From assembly GCA_903949225.1 (NCBI GenBank), contig CAJAYZ010000568.1:1-23687 (forward strand): a stretch of DNA of 23,687 nucleotides. Direction: 5' to 3'. Position 1 is the stretch's first letter. Each line of letters begins with the position of its first letter. Made by a program: the position numbers and the translations under genes. This document shows, piece by piece, positions 1-6,819 of the stretch. The DNA is from an uncultured Planctomycetaceae bacterium. GTDB lineage: Bacteria > Planctomycetota > Planctomycetia > Pirellulales > UBA1268. Below the pieces are notes generated by a model. That model did not search any database. It worked only from the letters and a program-made list of their open reading frames with translations, and was not told the DNA's origin.

Positions 1-1026
1 ATAACGGGCCACGAGCCCGCGGGCCCGTGCTTCGTCGCGCGTGCCGGAGACGATCGTCCGGCCGTCGGCGAACACCGCCAGCTCGAGTCCCTCTTCCACC
101 GTGACGCGGACGATCCACCGATTGGCGACGACGCGCCCCACGGCGGCCATTCGCTCGGCAAACGCCGCCAGATCGATCCCGGCCAGCCCCGGTCCGGGGG
201 CGACCTGGACGGCATCGCGCCCGCAGAGCACCGTGGCCTGGGTGCCGGCCCTCCCCTCGAGCCAAGGGAAGTCGTTTCCGCGACAGGTCGGGCAGCCGGC
301 CACGGCCAGCGGCGAAAGATCGACGGAGCGCCAGAGGTTGTCCCACAGATCACAGACGAGGAGGCGGTTGCCGACGGGCGCCTCGGTGCCGACGATGATC
401 TTCATCACTTCCGCCGCCTCAACCGCGCCGACGACAAGGGCCACCGGCCCGATGACGCCGGCCGTGTCGCAGGTGGGCAGCGCGCCCGGAGCGGGGGGAT
501 CGGGAACGAGGCAGCGGAGGCAGGCCGATCTCCCCGGGAGCACCGAGAGCACCCTCCCCTCGGCACCGATCGCCCCGCCGTGGACCCACGGAATCCCCTC
601 CCGGCAGGCAAACTCGTTGATGAGGAAGCGGGCCTCGAAGTTGTCGGTGCCGTCGACGATCACGTCGACCCCACCGAGGAGCCGCGAGGCGATTGCTGGA
701 GTGACGTCGGCGACGATCGGCTCGATGGAGCAGGCAGCGTTGATCCGCTGGAGGTGACTGGCCGCTGCCACCGCCTTGGGGAGACCGGCCGCGACGTCGG
801 CCTCGTCGAAGAGCACCTGACGGGGGAGATTGGAAAGCTCGGGCACGTCGCGGTCGATGATCCGAATCCGACCGACCCCGGCGCGGACCAGCGCCATGGC
901 CACGACCCCGCCGAGCGCCCCGCAGCCGACGAGCGCCACATGCGCCGCTGCCAGCCGCTCCTGTCCGGCCGCGCCGATCGGCGCGAAACGGACCTGACGG
1001 GAATAGCGATCGGCGTCGAAAGGCAT
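1..1026 (-). CDS. ThiF/MoeB/HesA-family E1-like adenylyltransferase (3' end cut by window edge)
   Basis: E1-like enzymes adenylate the C-terminal glycine of a ubiquitin-like sulfur carrier (MoaD, ThiS or similar) using ATP. 342 codons are open to base 1 with no stop. Residues 7-18 (RYSRQVRFAPIG) match the family N-terminus. GCGALGG (34-40) is the nucleotide-binding loop, DRD (58-60) and SNLPRQ (65-70) the ATP-site Asp and Arg, and DGTDNFEARFLINE (125-138) the hallmark segment. Paired Cys CLRC (169-172) and CPTC (245-248) fit the structural zinc site; LPTCDTAGV (183-191) is the region that carries the conserved Cys in MoeB. A further ~90 residues starting near LCGRDAVQ (267-274) form a C-terminal extension that I recall from planctomycete and other MoeB/ThiF-like proteins; by that pattern only a few residues should be missing. 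Start ATG 1026 has GGAG 8 nt upstream. It lies 37 nt after the GH2-like gene, so is probably cotranscribed. The carrier partner is unknown, so no gene symbol is given. Confidence 0.9.
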   Translation of the reverse strand, partial: MPFDADRYSRQVRFAPIGAAGQERLAAAHVALVGCGALGGVVAMALVRAGVGRIRIIDRDVPELSNLPRQVLFDEADVAAGLPKAVAAASHLQRINAACSIEPIVADVTPAIASRLLGGVDVIVDGTDNFEARFLINEFACREGIPWVHGGAIGAEGRVLSVLPGRSACLRCLVPDPPAPGALPTCDTAGVIGPVALVVGAVEAAEVMKIIVGTEAPVGNRLLVCDLWDNLWRSVDLSPLAVAGCPTCRGNDFPWLEGRAGTQATVLCGRDAVQVAPGPGLAGIDLAAFAERMAAVGRVVANRWIVRVTVEEGLELAVFADGRTIVSGTRDEARARGLVARY

Positions 1027-1063
1027 CGAGTGATCTCCGGGAGAGGCGCGTCTCGACGGCCAT

Positions 1064-2080
1064 TCAGGTGACGAGATACCCGGCCCAATCCCAAGGTTGG
1101 TTGCGGAGCTCTGGGCGGGCCCAGGCTGCCAGACTGGCCTGGAGCCGGTCGCACGCCCCCCGCGCCACGGCGGCCGACGGCAGATCGATCTCCTTGATCG
1201 CTGCCACGAGTGGGAGCGGGGGCGTCTGCTGCCAGGCCCCATGTGGCAGGCCGTGCTCTGGCAGCCTCACGACGAGCAGGTCGACTCCACGGTCAGGGAG
1301 AGGCGGCGGCGGATCGAGGCCGTCGACCTCCAGGCCGAAGAGCATCGTGCCCCGACGCGGGCCGCCGGTGATCGCAGCGACGCCGGCCGAGCCGGAGGGA
1401 AGCGTGACGAGGAACACCGAGGGATGCGCTGCCCAGGCTTCGAGGCGTTCCTGGAGGATGCTCGGGTCGACCGCAGCGCCCGTGGACGCCCCGAGCCGGA
1501 TGACGACGGCCACCCCGATCCGGTCGGCCGTGGTGAGCATCGCGTCGAGGCTCACCGCGGATGATTTGGCAGCCGGATCGGCCACAGTGGGGAATCCGAC
1601 CACAGCCACGGCCGAGAGTTGCCGCAGCTCGTCGAGCCGCGCGGGATCGGCCTGACAAGCCACCCCGCGTGGAACGTACCGCCGTCCATCGAGCGACAGC
1701 GACCGCCCCTTCACACCGAGACGCCGCAGCCCGATCATCCGTCGACCGGAAGCAACAACGTCGTCGCCGCGACGCAGCGTCACCTCGGCCCGGTAGAGAT
1801 TCGGCAATTCCGGTGTCCAGAAGCCCGGCTCGGTACATACCCCCCTGGCAAGCGGCGGCTGCCCCTCAACCGTTCCCTGATCGACGAGGCTAACCGTCGT
1901 GGGGAGCGTGGCGGCGGTGGAGCACTCGGGACCGACGAGGGTCCCGGAGACGACGAGCAGCGGGCCGATTGCTGCGGCCCCGGCGGCCGGGGGCGTGCAG
2001 CGCAGCCAGACCTCGGCCCGCATGTCATCGGCGCGACCAAGCAGCGGTCTGATCCAGGTGGCGGAAGAGGGTTCATTCAT
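1064..2080 (-). CDS. GH2-like protein, probable catalytically inactive glycoside hydrolase relative
   Basis: 338 aa, no signal peptide. Residues 87-97 (FWTPELPNLYR) and 122-140 (GVKGRSLSLDGRRYVPRGV) match the junction of the Ig-like sandwich and TIM barrel in glycoside hydrolase family 2 (consensus like 'lWsPe.PnLY' and 'f.lNGkpv.lrGv'). Residues 215-226 (AWAAHPSVFLVT) align with the 'rnHPSVi.WslgNE' strand, but the NE that carries the acid/base glutamate reads LPSG (227-230) here. Length is about half or less of typical GH2 enzymes (600-1000 aa), and the N-terminal jelly-roll and the rest of the barrel are reduced. No hydrolase activity should be assumed; a binding or structural role is possible. 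The start ATG 2080 overlaps the stop of the upstream acyl ligase gene (ATGA), with GGAGAG 5 nt upstream, which implies translational coupling. The family call rests on motif memory and needs a profile search. Confidence 0.75.
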   Translation of the reverse strand: MNEPSSATWIRPLLGRADDMRAEVWLRCTPPAAGAAAIGPLLVVSGTLVGPECSTAATLPTTVSLVDQGTVEGQPPLARGVCTEPGFWTPELPNLYRAEVTLRRGDDVVASGRRMIGLRRLGVKGRSLSLDGRRYVPRGVACQADPARLDELRQLSAVAVVGFPTVADPAAKSSAVSLDAMLTTADRIGVAVVIRLGASTGAAVDPSILQERLEAWAAHPSVFLVTLPSGSAGVAAITGGPRRGTMLFGLEVDGLDPPPPLPDRGVDLLVVRLPEHGLPHGAWQQTPPLPLVAAIKEIDLPSAAVARGACDRLQASLAAWARPELRNQPWDWAGYLVT

Positions 2081-3756
2081 GACGGCTCTCCAACGGTCCC
2101 GAAACGCTTGTTGGCCTCAGCGGCAAGCCAGTGGAGATCGAGCTTGCCAGATCCGAGCACCGGGATCGCCTCCACCTCGGTGAAACTGTCGGGCGCCGGA
2201 ATCCAGAGGTTTGGAAGGCCGCGGGCGGCGAGCCCCCGGCAGATTTCGTGCGGATCGCGTTCGGTCTTGAGATGAAGCACGACGATCCGCTCCCCTTTTT
2301 TGGCGTCGGGAACCCCGGCCACGACAGCCATCAGTTCGTCGCCTCCCGAGCCGAGTTCGGCATTCACCGCCTCCTCAATCGGGAGATGGGGCACCATTTC
2401 CCCGCCGATCTTGGAAAATCTGCTTTCACGCCCGGTGATGGTGATGAAGCCGTCAAGGTCGAGTTTCGCGATGTCACCCGTGCAGTACCAGCCATCGTGA
2501 ATCACATGGGCGGTGAGGTCGGGACGGTCGAGGTAGCCCTGCATGACGTTCGGGCCGGTGATCCACAGCATCCCTTCCTTCCCGACGGGCAGCGGCTCGA
2601 TCGAATCGCGCGCCGTGACCCGGGCGCGGCAGCCCGGGATCGGCCGACCGACCGTCCCCTCACGGGCATCGGCAGGGGATCCGGGAAGGTGCCTGGCAGG
2701 GGGGATGTTGGCGGCGATGAGCGGCGACATCTCGGTCGCCCCATAGGCCTCGCTCGGCCGGATGCCGAACTTCGCCTCGAAGGCGTCGCTCACCTCGCGT
2801 GGCAGTTTCTCAGCCGATCCGAAGACCGCCTCGAGCGTCGAGAAGTCCTCGGCGGGGGTGCGGCGGAGGTAGGTGCGAAGGAAGGTCGGCGTCGCCATGA
2901 GGATCGTCGCATGATGTTCGCGAGCGAGGGCACCGATGGCTTGGGCATCGAGGGGGTTGGTGTGGAAGACGACGCCGGCATCGAGAACCAGCGGCGTCCA
3001 GAACGTCGCGGTGTAGCCGTAGGAATGGAAGAACGGCAGAACCCCAAGCGCGACATCGGCCGACGACACATGGAGGATCTGACCGATCGCGCGGACGTTC
3101 GACGCGACGTTCTCCTCGGAGAGCACCACCCCCTTCGGATCGCCGGTCGATCCGGAGGTGAAGATCACGGTGAGAACGTCATCGGCCCGGAGGCGGTCGA
3201 GTCCGAGCGTCCGCTCGAGCATGGCCAGCGGCAGGCAGGTGGCCTGCGTTGCGGCCACGAGGGTGTCGAAGCGGGTCAGCCGCGACTTCAGCTCCGTGGC
3301 ATCGAGGAGACGCTCGCCGAGGGAGAGCTTGACGCGGGCGAGGAAGACGGGGCTCGAGAGAACCCGCCGCAGCCCCGCTCTCTCGATCGAGAGATCGAGG
3401 ATCTGCTGGCTCGTGGTGTAATTGAGGTTCACCGCCACGCGTCCCATGAGCACCAGGGCCGCATTGACGATCGCCGTCGCTGCCGTCGGTGGGAGCATGA
3501 CCCCGACGCGCTGCTCATCGGGGGCGAGGACCCGCTCGAGGACCCGCTTGGCGCAGAGGATGCGGATGAGGAGCGAGCGGCCGGAGAGCCGCGTGCCGAG
3601 GGAGTCGGCGACTTTCATCCGCCCCCCGGCCAACCGGCATGCCCGGACGAGGGCGCGGGGAAGCGTGGCGACGCCAGCGGGGTCGGGCCCCGTGCCGAGG
3701 AGCGTGGGGGAGGCGCCCGCGGGGGGCGGCGTGGGGGCTGCTGTCAGGGGTTGCAT
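2077..3756 (-). CDS. Acyl-adenylating ligase, Aas-like long-chain acyl-[ACP]/CoA synthetase
   Basis: ANL-superfamily enzyme that activates a carboxylic (probably fatty) acid as acyl-AMP and passes it to ACP or CoA. Numbering from ATG 3756 (559 aa): phosphate-binding TSGSTGDPKG (200-209), PFFHSYGYT (241-249), YGATE (338-342), YCTGD (424-428), hinge region GRESRFSKIGGEMV (442-455) and catalytic Lys in GSGKLD (Lys538). SKIGGEMV is typical of the synthetase half of Aas (2-acyl-GPE acyltransferase/acyl-ACP synthetase), but the PlsC acyltransferase half is absent. The N-terminal ~30 residues are Pro/Ala-rich and poorly conserved. The frame stays open to a GTG at 3804, but ATG 3756 is preferred: GGA lies 7 nt upstream and a promoter-like element lies further up. 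It is first in a run with the GH2-like and E1-like genes. Substrate cannot be read from the sequence. Confidence 0.87.
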   Translation of the reverse strand: MQPLTAAPTPPPAGASPTLLGTGPDPAGVATLPRALVRACRLAGGRMKVADSLGTRLSGRSLLIRILCAKRVLERVLAPDEQRVGVMLPPTAATAIVNAALVLMGRVAVNLNYTTSQQILDLSIERAGLRRVLSSPVFLARVKLSLGERLLDATELKSRLTRFDTLVAATQATCLPLAMLERTLGLDRLRADDVLTVIFTSGSTGDPKGVVLSEENVASNVRAIGQILHVSSADVALGVLPFFHSYGYTATFWTPLVLDAGVVFHTNPLDAQAIGALAREHHATILMATPTFLRTYLRRTPAEDFSTLEAVFGSAEKLPREVSDAFEAKFGIRPSEAYGATEMSPLIAANIPPARHLPGSPADAREGTVGRPIPGCRARVTARDSIEPLPVGKEGMLWITGPNVMQGYLDRPDLTAHVIHDGWYCTGDIAKLDLDGFITITGRESRFSKIGGEMVPHLPIEEAVNAELGSGGDELMAVVAGVPDAKKGERIVVLHLKTERDPHEICRGLAARGLPNLWIPAPDSFTEVEAIPVLGSGKLDLHWLAAEANKRFGTVGEPS

Positions 3757-3809
3757 GCATCGATCCGGGGCTGGGCTTTCGGGCCAGACTGTTCCGAAGG
3801 CCACGGCCC

Positions 3810-3838
3810 ATTAGAATCTGCGGAGTTTTCGCAGGAAA
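3810..3838 (-). promoter_or_regulatory. Candidate sigma70-type promoter for the acyl ligase operon
   Basis: On the minus strand TTTCCT (3838-3833), a 17-nt spacer and TCTAAT (3815-3810; five of six matches to TATAAT). The predicted start near 3803 leaves a leader of about 47 nt before ATG 3756. The -35 is poor (three of six). The AT-rich octamer at 3810-3817 is rare in this GC-rich sequence and is shared with the leuS element on the other strand. Confidence 0.4.
3812..3817 (+). promoter_or_regulatory. Candidate -10 element for leuS
   Basis: TAGAAT (five of six matches to TATAAT) 55 nt upstream of the leuS ATG, with no good -35 at 16-18 nt. It overlaps the -10 of the divergent acyl ligase promoter, so the two transcription units may compete. 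A small hairpin (CTGCG, 7-nt loop, CGCAG) follows directly in the putative leuS leader. Confidence 0.35.
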
Positions 3839-3871
3839 GCCGCCTGCCTTCCCGCCCTCTCGGAATCCATC

Positions 3872-6667
3872 ATGCCCCGCTATCAGCCCGCCCGGATCGA
3901 GCCCAAGTGGCAGTCTTGGTGGGAGTCGCACGACACGTTCGCGACCCCCCGCCTCCCTGGGGCCCGCAAGACGTACGTCCTCGACATGTTCCCATACCCC
4001 AGCGGCGAGGGGCTCCACGTCGGGCACCCCGAGGGCTACACCGCCACCGACATCGTCGCGCGCTTCGAGCGGATGCGTGGCACGAGCGTGATGCACCCGA
4101 TGGGCTTCGACGCCTTCGGCCTCCCGGCCGAGGAATACGCGATCCGCACCGGCACCCCGCCGCGGGAGAGCACGGAGCGCAACATCGCCAACTTCACCCG
4201 TCAGTTGAAGATGCTCGGCTTCAGCTACGACTGGGATCGGGTCCTCTCGACCACCGATCCGGAGTACGTGCGCTGGACCCAGTGGATCTTCCTCGTCCTC
4301 TTCGATACCTGGTTCGACTCGACGCAGCAGAAGGGGCGCCCGATCGCCGAACTGCCGATTCCCGCCGAGGTGTCGGCGCGCGGCGCAGCCGCCATCACCG
4401 CCTACAGGGACTCGCACCGCCTCGCCTACCAATCGGAGGCCCCCGTCAATTGGTGCCCGGCCCTCGGCACGGTGCTCGCCAACGAAGAGGTGATCGGGGG
4501 AGTGAGCGAGCGCGGTGGCCATCCGGTCGTCCGCATCCCGCTGCGTCAATGGATGCTGCGGATCACCGCCTACGCCGACCGGCTGGAAAGCGAACTCGAG
4601 CCCCTCGACTGGCCGTCGAGCATCAAGAAGCTCCAGTGCGACTGGATTGGAAGGAGCACCGGCGCCGAGGTCGACTTCGCGATTGCCACCACAGGCTCTG
4701 GTCAAGCCACGTTCGCCTCGTGGCAGTCGGCCCGGATCGCCGCGGGATTCCCGCCGCAGCCGGCGGCGGATGCCCTCCGCGTTTACACGACCCGCCCCGA
4801 CACCCTCTACGGCGTCACCTACCTCGTCGTCGCTCCGGAGCATCCCCTCGTCGACACGCTGACGACGCCCCAACAGCAGGAGGCGATCCGGATCTACCGC
4901 GAAGCCGCCGCGCGGAAGAGCGATCTCGACCGCACCGATCTTGCCAAGGAGAAGACCGGCGTCTTCACCGGCTCGCACTGCATTCATCCGCTCACGGGCA
5001 AGCCGGTGCCGGTGTGGGTGGCCGACTACGTCCTCGCCACCTACGGGACCGGCGCGATCATGGCCGTGCCGGCCCACGACGACCGCGACTGGGAGTTTGC
5101 CAAGACGTTCGGCCTGGAGATCATCGCGGTCGTCGAACCGCTCTCGGGCCACGGCCACGACGGGACGCTGTTTACCGGCGACGGCAAGGCGGTCAATTCC
5201 GGCCCCTACACGGGGATGGAGACGCAGACCTTCATCGCGAAGGTGGCTGCTGATCTCGCCGATGCCGGGCTCGGACGGCCGGCGGTCAACTACAAGCTCC
5301 GCGACTGGCTGTTCAGCCGGCAGCGGTTCTGGGGGGAGCCGTTTCCGATCCTCCACGAGCTCGGCCCCGATGGAAAGCCGACCGGCGCGATCCGCGCCGT
5401 CGACGAATCCGAACTGCCGGTCAACCTCCCCCACCTCACCGACTTCAAGCCCGGGGACACCCCCGATCCTCCCCTGTCGCGATCCCCGGCCGAGTGGCTG
5501 TTTGTCGAGCGTGACGGCAAGCGTTACCGCCGCGAAACCAACACGATGCCGCAGTGGGCCGGCTCGTGCTGGTATTACCTGCGGTTCCTCGACCCGCGCA
5601 ACAGCGACCGCTTCATCGATCCGGCGATCGAGAAGTCTTGGATGCCGGTCGATCTCTACATCGGCGGGGCTGAGCACGCCGTGCTCCATCTCCTCTACGC
5701 GCGCTTCTGGCACAAGGTCCTCTATGACCGTGGCCATGTCTCCCTCCCCGAGCCCTTTGGCAAGCTCGTCAACCAGGGGATGATCCTCGGCGAGATGGAG
5801 TTCACCGGCTATCGGAGCACCAAGGGGGGGTGGGTGTCGGCGGAGAAGCGGACGCCCGAGGATGTCGCGGCCAAGCTCCCCGCCGATCAGGTGGAGAAGC
5901 AGGGGGAGCACTTCGTCCTCCGCGATTGGCCGAAGATCCGCGTCGAGAGCCGGGCCTACAAGATGTCGAAGGCCCGCGGCAACGTCGTCAATCCGGACAC
6001 GGTCGTGAAGGAGTTCGGCGCCGATTCGCTCCGCCTCTACGAGATGTTCATGGGCCCGCTCGAAGCGACCAAGCCTTGGGCCACGACCGGCGTCAGCGGC
6101 GTCCGTGGGTTTCTCGACCGCTGCTGGCGGCTCGTGGTCGACGACCGGGCCGATGAGGTTGTCCTCTCGCCACAGGTGGTTGACGATGCCCCGACCGACG
6201 ACCAACTCCGCGAGCTCCACCGGATGCTCGAGAAGGTCACCAGAGACGTCCCCGCGCTTTCCTTCAACACCGCGATCGCGCGGATGATGGAGTTTGTCAA
6301 CTATTTCACACCGCTGGAACGGAAGCCGCGGGGGGTGCTCGAGCCGTTCGTCGTGGCACTGGCCCCCTTCGCCCCGCATCTGGCGGAGGAGTTGTGGGAA
6401 GTGCTGGGGAAGCCGGCGCCGGTTTCCCTCGCTTCTTGGCCAACAGTGGAGGAGCAGTGGCTGAAGGACGATACGGTCGAGATTCCGGTGCAGATCGGGG
6501 GGAAGCTGCGGGCCAGGGTGACGGTCCCGGCCGACGCTGACATTCCAGCCCTCGAGGCTGCCGCGGCGGCCGACCCTCGAATCGCCGAACTCCTCGCCGG
6601 AAAACAGATCGTGAAGGTGATCACGGTCCCGGGGCGGATGGTGAACTTCGTCGTCCGCGGAGCCTAA
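3872..6667 (+). CDS. leuS: Leucyl-tRNA synthetase
   Basis: Class I aminoacyl-tRNA synthetase charging tRNA-Leu, 931 aa (E. coli enzyme about 860). The catalytic HIGH motif is HVGH (49-52) inside PYPSGEGLHVGHPEGY. The second signature is KMSKA at 697-701, with Ala instead of the final Ser. The CP1 editing domain is present: TTRPDTLYG and GTGAIMAVPAHDDRDW, including the conserved editing Asp region. Relative to the usual continuous 'WIFL.L...GLAYR.EAPVNWCP' there are about 35-39 extra residues at about 145-183, between LFDTWFD and LAYQSEAPVNWCP. The C-terminal domain ends with a normal LeuRS-type 'kiVkvI.VPgr.vN.V' tail. ATG 3872 starts exactly at the conserved N-terminus (YQPARIEPKWQ), although no strong Shine-Dalgarno is visible. 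It is divergent from the acyl ligase gene and monocistronic or weakly linked to glgC. Confidence 0.98.
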   Translation: MPRYQPARIEPKWQSWWESHDTFATPRLPGARKTYVLDMFPYPSGEGLHVGHPEGYTATDIVARFERMRGTSVMHPMGFDAFGLPAEEYAIRTGTPPRESTERNIANFTRQLKMLGFSYDWDRVLSTTDPEYVRWTQWIFLVLFDTWFDSTQQKGRPIAELPIPAEVSARGAAAITAYRDSHRLAYQSEAPVNWCPALGTVLANEEVIGGVSERGGHPVVRIPLRQWMLRITAYADRLESELEPLDWPSSIKKLQCDWIGRSTGAEVDFAIATTGSGQATFASWQSARIAAGFPPQPAADALRVYTTRPDTLYGVTYLVVAPEHPLVDTLTTPQQQEAIRIYREAAARKSDLDRTDLAKEKTGVFTGSHCIHPLTGKPVPVWVADYVLATYGTGAIMAVPAHDDRDWEFAKTFGLEIIAVVEPLSGHGHDGTLFTGDGKAVNSGPYTGMETQTFIAKVAADLADAGLGRPAVNYKLRDWLFSRQRFWGEPFPILHELGPDGKPTGAIRAVDESELPVNLPHLTDFKPGDTPDPPLSRSPAEWLFVERDGKRYRRETNTMPQWAGSCWYYLRFLDPRNSDRFIDPAIEKSWMPVDLYIGGAEHAVLHLLYARFWHKVLYDRGHVSLPEPFGKLVNQGMILGEMEFTGYRSTKGGWVSAEKRTPEDVAAKLPADQVEKQGEHFVLRDWPKIRVESRAYKMSKARGNVVNPDTVVKEFGADSLRLYEMFMGPLEATKPWATTGVSGVRGFLDRCWRLVVDDRADEVVLSPQVVDDAPTDDQLRELHRMLEKVTRDVPALSFNTAIARMMEFVNYFTPLERKPRGVLEPFVVALAPFAPHLAEELWEVLGKPAPVSLASWPTVEEQWLKDDTVEIPVQIGGKLRARVTVPADADIPALEAAAAADPRIAELLAGKQIVKVITVPGRMVNFVVRGA

Positions 6668-6739
6668 AGGCCCCACCGCAGGATCGCTTCCGAGAGGCCA
6701 CGAATTGAAAACTCCTGACATCCCCCAACAAAAACCGAA

Positions 6740-6769
6740 TTGGCGGGGGTGACCCGGTTTCCGTAGCAT
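6740..6769 (+). promoter_or_regulatory. Candidate sigma70-type promoter for glgC
   Basis: TTGGCG (6740-6745), 18-nt spacer, TAGCAT (6764-6769), each four of six to consensus. The expected start near 6776 gives a ~44-nt leader with GGAAGG at 6802-6807. The same TTGGCG -35 occurs in front of the sensor gene at 15447. A run of C at 6721-6726 and of G at 6745-6749 could pair and bury the -35 in RNA read through from leuS. Confidence 0.45.
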
Positions 6770-6819
6770 GATCGGCGGGCGGGTGTCCGACCGACCTCCG
6801 TGGAAGGGTGTTTTTCAGC

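Noticed and set aside
2131..5253. 1040-codon open frame on the plus strand across the acyl ligase and leuS
   Set aside because: Antisense to the ligase and out of frame with leuS; Arg/Gly/His-rich with no domain motifs. Such frames arise from GC bias at codon position 3.
3515..6769. 1084-codon open frame on the minus strand opposite leuS
   Set aside because: Mirror image of leuS codons; Arg/Gly/Glu/Asp-rich with no recognisable motif, whereas leuS on the other strand has HVGH, KMSKA and editing motifs.
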